Source: Gnetum montanum
Lineage: Eukaryota; Streptophyta; Gnetopsida; Gnetales; Gnetaceae
Assembly (NCBI GenBank): GCA_015680685.1
Contig: MNCI01020990.1
Span: 436,713 to 500,712, forward strand
Length of the DNA: 64,000 nucleotides
Reading direction: 5' to 3'
In this document: in pieces, positions 20,201 to 32,200 of the stretch
Layout of the letters: each line of letters starts with the position of its first letter
Numbering within the stretch: the first letter of the stretch is position 1
Translations under genes and position numbers: made by a program
The notes under the pieces: model-generated
What the model was told of the DNA's origin: nothing
The model's database searches: none
The model's input: the letters and a program-made list of their open reading frames with translations, nothing else

Positions 20201-23200
20201 GCAAGAGAGTTTGAGTGCAAGTAAGAGAGAGCTTGTATTAGGACATTATGTACATTTGAGTGAGAGGCAAGGTAGAGCACTTGAGAGAGGTTGAGAAAAT
20301 CTCTTATAAGTGTTTTGAGTCTTGAGGAAGCTCAAAACCAAAATCTCAAATGATAGTCATTCTCATGTTTTTGATGTATTGAGTCTTGATTGTTGTGCTA
20401 AGTGTGATGGCCTTGAGCCATGGGGGCATGGTGCCTTCCAACTTGTGAAAGGTCATTAAGCATGATATTTTTACAGGAGGGAGAGATGATGAGGACATCA
20501 TCCAGCCTTTGTCTAATCCTCAATGTATTTTGGGTATGTGTCTTGTTTGTGTGTATCTTCTTGTGTTGGCCTTGTTGGTAATGATTCCAGGGTGTTTTGG
20601 CATGTTTGGGGGTGTTTGGAGCCTATTTTGATGAATTTAAGGGGTTTTAGGGTCAATGGGGACTTGTTTGAAGGTGTCCAAATGTTTCAAATGTCAAAAT
20701 AAGCATATTTAGTTTTGGCCTTGCTAGGATAGATGTCTCCTTTGGAGTATAGACGTCTCCCTTACAAGATAGATGTCTCCTTTACAAGATAGACGTCTCC
20801 TCTACATGCAAGACATCTCCTACAACTCATCTACACTTGGGCAAGACATCTCCTCTAGTCATAAGCCATCTACTTTGGTGGATAATGGAAATTAATTTGT
20901 GTTTTTGAATGCAAAGGAAGACAAAAGGTCACACGAGAAGCTATAAATAAGTGTCCATGGCTTGGGTTTGGGCAAGAGAGTTAAGTGAGAGATTTGAGAG
21001 GTTTCTTGAGAATACGTGCAAGAGAGTTTAGACTGCAAGTAAGGGAGATTTTGTATTAGGACATTGTGTACATTTGAGTGAGAAGCAAGGGAGAGCACTT
21101 GAGAGAGGTTGAAAGAATCTCTTATAAGTGTCTTGTCTTGAGCCAATGCTCCAAGTGTGAGCAATTGAGGATTGAGAGGGGGCATGTGTAGCCTCTAAGA
21201 TCCTTGAAAGAGGTGTGGGTTGAGCTTGGCTCCTCATCTTTAATTTATTTCTCTACATTTTGAGAGTTGTTTTTATAAAAGAGAGAATTTTCTCCATTCC
21301 TTTGTGTTGTTCTTGTTTGCTAAGTTTAATATACTTAGAAAACTTGTGGCATGGATCGTTTTGGGTTCTTTTAAGGGAGGCTCTACACTACAATTACAAT
21401 CTCTATTAGTAGTTGTTCACTTCATGTAATATCTTCTAAGGTTTCAAGGTCAAATAGTTTCGCACTACAAATAGTTCCGCTACCCAAGATCAATGCTCCA
21501 ATTAGATGGTGAAATTGATAAAAATATAAGAAATAGGATTGAGATATGATGGTTAAAATAGAGATAGGCAAGGGGTGTTTTATGTGATAAAAGAATCCCA
21601 ATAAAACTAAAGGGGAAATTTTATATGATAGTAATCAGGCCTGCTATCTTATATGGTATTGAATGTTGGAAAGTACAAAAGAGGCATGGACAATAAATTT
21701 GTGTGGTAGAAATGTGAATGCATTTTGATGAATGTTGAATGTTACAAGAAGAGATAAATTGTACAATACAAACATTAAACAAAAAAANNNNNNNNNNNNN
21801 NNNNNNNNNNNNNNNNNNNNNNNNNNNNNNNNNNNNNNNNNNNNNNNNNNNNNNNNNNNNNNNNNNNNNNNNNNNNNNNNNNNNNNNNNNNNNNNNNNNN
21901 NNNNNNNNNNNNNNNNNNNNNNNNNNNNNNNNNNNNNNNNNNNNNNNNNNNNNNNNNNNNNNNNNNNNNNNNNNNNNNNNNNNNNNNNNNNNNNNNNNNN
22001 NNNNNNNNNNNNNNNNNNNNNNNNNNNNNNNNNNNNNNNNNNNNNNNNNNNNNNNNNNNNNNNNNNNNNNNNNNNNNNNNNNNNNNNNNNNNNNNNNNNN
22101 NNNNNNNNNNNNNNNNNNNNNNNNNNNNNNNNNNNNNNNNNNNNNNNNNNNNNNNNNNNNNNNNNNNNNNNNNNNNNNNNNNNNNNNNNNNNNNNNNNNN
22201 NNNNNNNNNNNNNNNNNNNNNNNNNNNNNTAAGACATGGTTGTCCTAAGATATCAAAGAATCAAGTATGTTGCTTTCATACATCAATTGTTAGGTTTTTG
22301 CATTGCCATTTGAAGTTGATTTACAACAAATTGTATATCTGGCCTGGTATTTGTGAGACACACAAGGGCTCCAATGATCTGTTTATATTGTGTTAGATTG
22401 ATAAGATCATCATCAACGTTCATTTTGAATTCTGGGGGTCATTGGAATATAAGACTCATGACAATAATGCAGATTAAACTTTTCTAGTAATTTTCTAACA
22501 TGCTTCCTTTGGGATAGTGTGCTCTGATTTGGTTCTTGCTTGATTTCCATGCTGAGACAATAATGTATTGGACTAACATCAAAAACATCCAATCGCGGTA
22601 ATAATTGCCCTTTAAACTTATTCACAACTTGAGTATCTGAACTCACCATTAGGATATCATCCATATGCAAGGCAAGTAGCATTTGAATCATCATGTTTTT
22701 CTTGAGAATGTAGAGAATATTCTCCTTGTCTGACTTTGTGAATCCACAATTGAGTAAGAATTCATCTGAGATTATAATATCAGAATCTTGGCACTTGCGT
22801 AGATCATTAATAGCCTTCTTTAATATGCATATTAGGTTACCATCTTTTATGAATCTTTCTAGTTGTTCCATATAGATTTTCTTTTGTAGTTCTGGAGCAG
22901 GTTCACTCCACAATTAAATCACCTTCAAATATTAAATCCAGATACTATGAAAAGACAATAACTTTTGCCAGAAAACAAGAAAACTAGCTATCTTCAATTA
23001 TTCAATTAGAAGATTACAAAAGGGTTCCTAAAACCCACAAGCATCCAAAACCCTTTTCACCTAGACAATATTGCAAAGCATGAGGCTCTACAACCGTACA
23101 ATGGTTGTTCTCAATGCAAGACATAACTAATAGAAAATCTCTCCCATAACCTGGTACTGAGATCTTGACTCACAAGTAAGACACAAAAGAATAGAATACA

Positions 23201-26200
23201 CCGGTCAACATATTACATAATTGACCATGGAGTTGCAGCCACCACTTGCACTCACTCAATGTGCGCTCACATCCTCTCTTGTTAAGTTCTCCACACTAGA
23301 GCTCTTTTTCTTACTTATGGTATCAACAATTATAAATTACATCAATATTTATGAATAACAAGAAGAAAAGAAACTTAGAAACCTTCCCTCAACTTAACTT
23401 GAGGTTCTTCAGTTGTTTCCATGGTTTGCTCACCTTTTCTTTGGCTGTTTTCATCCTTTTCCAACTTACCTTGGTTGTTTCCCAAATTGGGAAGGGTAAT
23501 TTTGGAATTTGGTTGTCTTTGGCCTTGGCAAGATGTCTCTTGTCAAAAACCAACTTTTGGAGAAGATGTTTGCTATTTTTGGAGACGTCTCCTTCGTGGA
23601 CAAGACATCTCCTCCTAGGCAAGACATCTTGCCTGAGACATCTCCTGTGTTGGGGAGACATCTTGGGGAGACATCTCCTTTGAGAAGTCTCATATTTGGC
23701 CGAGACATCTCCTTTGAATTCAAGACATCTCCTTGACTTGCAAGACATCCCCATAGAGTCTGAAACTTGCAAAACACATATAGGGAAAAACAAGGGGTTC
23801 GGTAGAGGTGTCCCTACACCAAGTTCCATATAGAAAGATAGACTTCACATCAAGCTAGTGTAACTTCTAGTGAAATTTCATAGATAACAAGACGATAATT
23901 CAAAAAGTTACCATTCAAGTTGTTGGTGCAAACATTTCTTTATATTCTATGTTGTTGATTTGCGAAAATCCCTTAGCTACTAGTTGTTATTTGTGTTTAT
24001 CTAAGGTTTCATCCCCCTTTGGCATTGTTGTGAATATCCATTGATTATGAATTGGTTGTTAATTGCTTCAAAAAGGCATAAGCCCCTAGAATCCTATTTT
24101 AATCATCTCCTTTGTTCCGATGAGGCATTTGAAGAACTTGACTCATGATTATGGGTATATCTTTATTAGGTAGTGTAAAACATGCTATGATATCATTTTA
24201 GTGTAGTTAACAAAATGGATTTTCTGTCAATTGTGGTTCATCAACATCAAAATTTGCCCATTCAGCACACTTTCAGTTGTTGCATGCCACACTCTTGATC
24301 TTTTGACTTCATACGTTGGTTACTTATATTCTCATTAGTTTGAGCCATGGTACTGCCATTTTTAACGGTTTCTTAAGGGCTTTCTATTATTGGACTGCTG
24401 TTATTACAACATCCACCTTTTTCTTGATTAGTACTCCTCCTTTTGAAGGTATCTGGTAATTATCAGTGTCATGGTTAATATCGTGACTTGATTGTTTAGA
24501 CTTGGCATCTAAAACTTTATGCTTATCTTTTGGCAACTCTTGTTTATTAAAGGTTCCATCATGGGGGACAATCAACTTTTGTAGTTTAGGATCTCATATC
24601 CTATACCCTTTGGTGAGAATTCTGTAGCTAACAAAGGAACTTTCCCATTCTTTCTAATATGACTTCACTTGGTTGTTAATGTGATAGTAAACATTACATC
24701 CAAAGATTTGTCAATGACCAATATTTAGTATCTTATCGTTCCATGCTTTATTTTGACAGGCAAACTTAAGATAGAGTCTAGGACATCTATTTATAAAATG
24801 CACAACTGTCCTTAAGGCGTCACCCCAAAAGCTAGTTTTTAACTGTAAGTGTGCGAACATGCATTGTACCATTTCTCAAATTGCTTGGTTCTTCCACTTG
24901 GCTACTCTATTGTTGTTCAAGCCTTTAAGGAATTGCCTTCTGATGTATAATTTTACAAATTGTAAGATGCTCTTGAAACTCATTGTTCACGTACTTTGTT
25001 CCATTATTTGTTCTTAACTTCTTGATCTGCAAACTTTTTTGATGCTCCACCAAGGCTTTAGATCTTTGAAAGTGTTGAATACTTTGAACTTTGAACAAAT
25101 GATGTAAAATTCCACAATTCATAAGATACTGTTGAAACTCACTGGTCATGTATTCTGTTCCATTATCTGTTCTTAACTTTTTGATTTGCAAATTTGTTTG
25201 ATGCTCCACCATGGCTTTGAGTCTTTGAAAGTGTCGAGTACTTTATACAGAACAAATGATGTAATTCCAAACATCATCATCATCATCATCTTAACCTTGT
25301 CCTAACAAAATGGGGTCAGCTACATGAGCTCTTTTTCACCATTCACCTCTATGAAAAGCTAGATCTTTGTTTAGTTATTGTTTTTTCAAATAATCTTTGA
25401 TTGTTTTTCCCTATGTCTTCTTTGGTCTTTTTTTTTTGATGGCTTTCCTAGAATAGTGATAGAGCAACCTTTGTTTATAGAGTTATTGTCCGATTTTTTT
25501 TGCACATGCCCATACTATCTAAGCCACCATTCTTGTAACTTATTTGAAATAGGAGGCACTCCAAGTCTTCCTTTAATGTTTGTATTATGTAGTTTATCTC
25601 TTCTAGTAACATTCAACATCCATCAAAACATTTACATCTCTACTATATTGATTTATTATTTATGCCTCTTTTATACCACCCAACATTCAGCACCATAGAA
25701 TATAACAAACCTGATTGCTTTCCTATAAAAATTTTCCTTTAGTTTTATTGATATTTTTTTTTATCACATAGAACATTACTAGCTTGTCTCCATTTTGACC
25801 ATCCTGCCTCAATTCTATTTTTTATAGCCTTATCAATTTCACCATTTGATGAAGATCCCTAATGGGCAGGAATTTGGGAGTGGAGAACTTGAGTGGGGGT
25901 TGGGGGGCTTGAAGGGCGGGGCTGATGGAGGTATTGGCACAGATGACACGGAGGGAGTTGCGATGTCAGTAGAGGCAGGCGCATGGGGTGGAGGCCCTAG
26001 ACATGGTGTTGCTCGGGTAATGGGTGAAGACGAGGTACGGGGTCAAACTGGAGGTTATTCAGAAACTAGGGCTAGAGAATGGAGGTGGCCTGCTAGCACC
26101 CTAGAGATGGGGGCATTGACGCATGCTTTCGCTGGGAGGGGACCATGCGGTTGTAGGTTTGTCACCCACTGGGCAAGTGGTTGCTCATGATGGAGGTAAG

Positions 26201-29200
26201 CCTAGTTGTAAAATTTGTTTCACAAGGGCCAAATCTAGAATGAAGCTTATTAAGAAATGGGGGGTGACAACTTGGGGTGTTGAAGACGTTGAGGTCCATA
26301 GCCTTGTGGGTGACCTATTGTTATTCATCTTCCAATTTGCTAGTGACCACGATAAGGTTCTCATGGGGGGCCCTTGGTTCTTTAGGGGCAAGGGCTTGGC
26401 CCTCACACGTTGGTGCCTAGGGACACATTGGGATCTTGATCTATTCTCCAGCGCACTTGTTTGGATCTGGGTTTTAGGTGTACTGTGAGAGCTTTGGACC
26501 ATGGAGTTCCTCAAAACGCTCACAAGTTTCTTCATGGAATTCATTACCTTTGACAAATGCACTGAATCTAAGGCATGTATGGGCTTTGCCTGCTTCTATG
26601 TATGGTAATTGTTGTCCTCCAAAGTCCTCGTGAAGGAGGTTATTTTGGACCTCCCTTTGGGGGGAGGAAATAGTGCAAGTTGAATATGAAAATGTGCCAG
26701 TTGACAAACCCTTTGTGGTTCTGCCTAAGGTTGGCTCCTATTGCCCATTTGTGGAAACAACAACCACATGACTAAGGAATGTAGGGTCAGGTCTAAAGCT
26801 ACCGCACTTAAGCAAAAGACAAATGATGGGTGGACGATGGTGGGGCGGCATGGTAGGGTCTTGTTGGGATCCTTAGAGGAGTGGTTTGCCCTTGTTGAGG
26901 TGTCCAAGACTGCTATGGCCCTGAGTTCACTCACTAATGCGGTGGTAGGAACACCTAAACCTACAAACCACACTCTTGAGGCGAAGAGGGGGAGCTTCAC
27001 TTGCTAGGAGACTAGGTGTTGGCAGTGCAGGGATCCACCATACCAAAAATGGCAGAAATTTTGGGGGATGTTGCAGGGCAGGATGCTAGGTTTCCCATGA
27101 CGACTGAAGTAGGATGGGTTGGGAGGCCACCAAGGCCGGTGGCTCAAACTAAAAAGACACAATTAGATATTGAATTGGAAATGCAAACAACCCTAAAAGG
27201 TGTGTACAAAAAATAGTCTTCTGGTAGACCATGAGAATCTTGTCGTGGAATTGCAGGGGCTAGGGTTTTCCCTATAAATGAAATGCCCTAAAAGAGATTG
27301 TGCTTTGGGAAGACTATAATATGGTTTGTTTGTAGGAAACCAAACTACAACATTGAGAATCTCATTGGTTGCAGTGGCTTGAATGGCAGTATCATTTTGT
27401 CGAATATTAGGGTCGGGGTGGCCTGGCCACTCTTTGTAGGGAGCCATTTGCTCTATTGAACTTATGCTCCATGTTGAGCATGACTATCTTCTTGGCTTCT
27501 TCCAAGCTGTGGCCCACAAACTAATATGGGTTGCAGAACTAGGAAGCTTGGTTGTAGGAGCTTAGCTAGATAACACTACTGGTCTTGGATTGATGGAAAT
27601 GGATCCTCATTGGGAACTTCAATCAACGTCTCTGTGCATGGGAGAAAATTGGTGGGTACACAGAAGATCCACTGGGTAGTAAACACTTCTTGCACTTTCT
27701 CAGCTCCCATGACCTGGTGGACGTGGAGCTCAAGGGTTGCTATTCCACTTGGTGCAATAGATGATAGGGGAAGGATTAGGTTATGTCTAGAATTGATAGG
27801 GGTTGGGTTAGCACAAATATCTTGTTGAACTTTGAGGTTTAGGACTTTGGGTAGGAATGTTAGGCCTCTGATCATAGGTCGATGGTGTGTCGAGTGGGCA
27901 TCCTCTTACATCACGGGTCTACTCCTTTTTGTTTTGAGTGGTCTTGGTTATCCAAACCTTTGCTATAGCCTTTGGTGGCAGCCATTTGGGTTGACTATCC
28001 ATCCCAAGTTGACCCTCGGGACTTCCTAAAGCATGGGCTTCAAAGACTTAAGCAGGGGATTCTCTCCAAGAAGATAGCTGAGAAATATTCCTTTCGGGCT
28101 ATCAAGCCGATGTTGAGAGAAAAGTTGTTTGAGATCCAAACCAAACAAGAGTTGGGGGACTCCCTGGAGGAAGCTAAACAAGTTGTGCTATAGGAGCTCT
28201 AGGAGGTTTCAGCTGAAGAGGAATAGTATTGGAGACAATGCTTGAGAATTCAGTGGCTGAGGGAGGGGGACAGGAATACCCAATTCTTTTTCATGGCAGC
28301 AAAATCCAATAATGATTTCAAAAGAATTTACCACCTAGTTTATGAGGGTAACACCATTACGAGGACTAATGATATTGCTCAAGCAATGCATAAGTACTAG
28401 GTGGACATCTGACATCGTAGGGAAACCTTGCCTATTTTTGCCCAGATCAGGTAGGTGGTGGGAGTGGAAGAGAACTTAAAGTTGCTAGCTCCTTTTACCC
28501 AAGATGAACTGGAGTGGGCATTGCATCGCTGAAAATTGCTAGAGCTCCAGGTCTTAATGGATGGCCTATCGAATTCATTAAGGAGTATGTTGACATCCTG
28601 GGCAAGAATGTTTTGGACATGTTTAACCTGATGCTCCAATGGTAATAGCTGTGACGTGAGATCAATTGCTCTTGAATCGTGCTTGTTCCCAAGGTTGCCA
28701 ATCCTACTGAGCCTTCCCAGTTTAGACCTATTGGGGTTTGCAATACATTGCTTTGCCTATTTGCAAAAATGTTAGTAAGGCGAATGGCACCATTGATGCC
28801 AACTCTGGTGGTTGCGCAATAGACTGGATTTATTAAAGGATGATATATACAAGACAAGGGCATCGTCTTACAAGAGGTTCTTCACTCCTTGTAGGAGGCT
28901 AAATATCTAGGTATGTGCCTCAAACTTGACATTATGAAAGCACATGATACTCTTAGCTGGACTATCTCAATGAAATAATGGTTAGAAAGGGGCTTCATTC
29001 GAAATTCGTTAACCTGTGCATCCACCTCCAAGCGTCAGGTGCATATTCATTTGACATCGATGGGAAGCTTTAAGGATTTTCCTACCTTCGTTGGGGATTA
29101 AGACTAGGGGATCCTTTGTCCCCCTACCTCTTCATCCTAGCATTGGACATGATGCACACATATTGTAAAATGGAAGGAGTTAGGGGCCTGTAGATTGTTG

Positions 29201-32200
29201 GAGTGGAATGTTTGTCTGAACACTATGCGGATGATCTAATCTTGTTCACTCATGTTGCGGTTCCCCAGGCCCATGTGGTCAACAGAGCTCTTTGCAATAT
29301 GGCTAAGGAGATTGGCCTTGAAATTAATAGAGGAAAGGCTACCCTTCACCTACTTAATACTAATTGGCGCATGAAGGGGATGGTTGGCTAGGTGCTGGGC
29401 ATCCTTCCAAGGATGGTGGCATACTCCTACTTGGGGATGCCACGTACACTTGGCATAGGAAGGCTTCCTGGTCCAAACTGATCCAAAAGCTCTAGCAATG
29501 CATTAGACACTAGACTACATGCTTCCTTACTAGAAAGGGGCCACTTGTTCTCATGACTTTTGTCCTCTCTGCCATAGCCAAATTTATTACCTCTGTGGCC
29601 TCGCCTTGAAGGACATCATACAATGAGTGGACTAGTTAGTAAGGAACTTCATTTGGTTGAGGGGAAAGAGGGGTTTGGGGGGGTTGGGGGGGAAGTGCAT
29701 GCACCTTGTTTGCTAGGACATTGTGGCTAGGCTCAAGGTGGCTGGGGGCTTTGGGGTCTTGAAGTTCCAAGACACCATCACCATGGGGTACTAGCTTCTT
29801 ACTAATTGGCCAATGCAAGCTAATGATAGCCTGACACAATGGATTCTTGTCATGAGAAGTAAATATTAGCAATGGACTGTAGGAGCTTGGGACTCGTACA
29901 CTTGGTGGGCTCTATGTAGACATGTGCTCATGATGTCACAAGGGAAAATGTTGGGGGCACAACCGCAAGACATTATCACAAATTAATTTTTGCTATTGAA
30001 GGATGGAAGAGGATTTGGGTGGGTAGGCTCCTTGAAAAAATAAAAGTGTTTCTCTAGTGTGGGCTCCATGCTGCTTTGCTGCTGCACTCATTGCTTTGGG
30101 AGTGGGGCTTGAATATCATCGACACATGCCCCCTTTGTATAGTTGTGCCCAAAACAATGCACCACTTTCTTTATCAATGTAGGTTTGTGGAGGCCGTTTG
30201 GTGGGCTGTTGCATTGCGCACACCGATCACACTTGATAGGGATTCCAAGGATGGGGTGGCTCTTTGGTGTTCGTGGTGGCTCTCTAGTGTCTGTGGTGGG
30301 CACGTAACACTCTTGTCTTCTGTTTTGAGCTGCTCCTCTCTCTCGTGCAAATTGCGGTGCTTGGTCTATGGTTGTGGCATGAGGCGGCAAGTGCAATGGG
30401 GTATCACACCTACCTATGAGCCTTCTTGGGTGGGGTACCATGGGAATTAGGTCCTCTAGGATCTGGTTTCATGTGTTGGGTGGGCTCTCTTCTTGTCTCT
30501 TTTGGAGGGGGACACTGAGCTTGCACCTTGTTTGTTGGGACACTGTGGCTAAGCTCAAGGTGGCTGGTGGCTTTGGGGTCTTGAAGTTCCAAGACACCAT
30601 CACCATGGGGTACTAGCTTCTTACTAATTGGCCAATGCAAGAGAATGATAACCTGACACAATGGATTCTTGTCATGGGAATTAAATATTAGCAATGGACT
30701 ATAGGAGCTTGGGACTCGTACACTTGGTGGGCTCTGTGTAGACATGTGCTCATGATTTCACAAGGGAAAATGCTGGGGGCACAACCGCGAGACATTATCA
30801 CAAATTAATTTTTGCTATTGAAGGATGGAAGAGGATTTTGGTGGGTAGGCTCCTTGAAAAAATAAAAGTGTTTCTCTAGTGTGGGCTCCATGTTGCTCTA
30901 TTGCTGCACTCATTGCTTTGGGAGTGGGGCTTGAATATCATCGATACATGCTCCCTTTGTACAGTTGTTCCCAAAACAATCCACCACTTTCTTTATCAAT
31001 GTAGGTTTGTGGAGGCCGTTTGGTGGGCTGCTGCACTGCGCACACCGATCATACTTGATAGGGATTCCAAGGTTGGGGTGGCTCTCTGGTGTTCGTGGTG
31101 GCTCTCTGGTGTCTGTGGTGGGCACATAACGCTCTTATCTTTTGTTTTGAGCTGCTCCTCTCTCTCGTGCAAATTACAATGCTTGGTCTATGGTTGTGGC
31201 ATGAGGTGGCAAGTGCAATGGGTATCACACCTACCTATGAGCCTTCTTGGGTGGGGTACCAGGGGAATTAGGTCCTCTAGGATCTGGTTTCATGTGTTGG
31301 GTGGGCTCTCTTCTTGTCTCTTTTGGAGGGGGACACTGAGCTTGCACCTTGTTTGTTGGGACATTGTGGCTAGGCTCAAGGTGGCTGGGGGCTTTGGGGT
31401 CTTGAAGTTCCAAGACACCATCACCATGGGGTACTAGTTTCTTACTAATTGGCCAATGCAAGCTAATGATAACTTGACACAATTGATTCTTGTCATGAGA
31501 AGTAAATATTAGCAATGGACTGTAGGAGCTTGGGACTCGTACACTTGGCGGGCTCTGTGTAGACATGTGCTCATGATGTCACAAGGGAAAATGCTGGGGG
31601 CACAACCGTGAGACATTATCACAAATTAATTTTTGCTATTGAAGGATGGAAGAGGATTTGGGTGGGTAGGCTCCTTGAAAAAATAAAAGTGTTTCTCTAG
31701 TGTGGGCTCCATGCTGCTCTGTTGCTGCACTCATTGCTTTGGGAGTGGGGCTTGAATATCATCGACACATGCCCCCTTTGTACAGTTGTGCCCAAAACAA
31801 TGCACCACTTTCTTTATCAATGTAGGTTTGTGGAGGCCGTTTGGTGGGCTGCTGCACTGCGCACACCGATCACACTTGATAGGGATTCCAAGGTTGGGGT
31901 GGCTCTCTGGTGTTCGTGGTGGCTCTCTGGTGTCTGTGGTGGGCACGTAACGCTCTTATCTTCTGTTTTGAGCTGCTCCTCTCTCTCGTGAAAATTGCGG
32001 TGCTTGGTCTATGGTTGTGGCATGAGGCGGCAAGTGCAATGGGTATCACACCTACCTATGAGCCTTCTTGGGTGGGGGTACCAGGGGAATTAGGTCCTCT
32101 AGGATCTGGTTTCATGTGTTGGGTGGGCTCTCTTCTTGTCTCTTTTGGAGGGGGACACTGAGCTTGCTGATGGGTCCTTCTTTCGACACTGGAGGGATGG

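Noticed and set aside
19724-20860. Regularly spaced short repeats resembling a CRISPR array
   Set aside because: Units are degenerate, spacing is irregular (roughly 15-30 bp) and they lie in LTR U3 regions of a plant genome.
21644-22248. ORFs of 166-197 codons across the N run
   Set aside because: They are composed mainly of unknown bases.
29701-32165. Repeated zinc-finger-like ORFs as a small gene family
   Set aside because: The frames are LINE ORF2 fragments repeated with an 822-bp period, each interrupted by stops and lacking starts in context.
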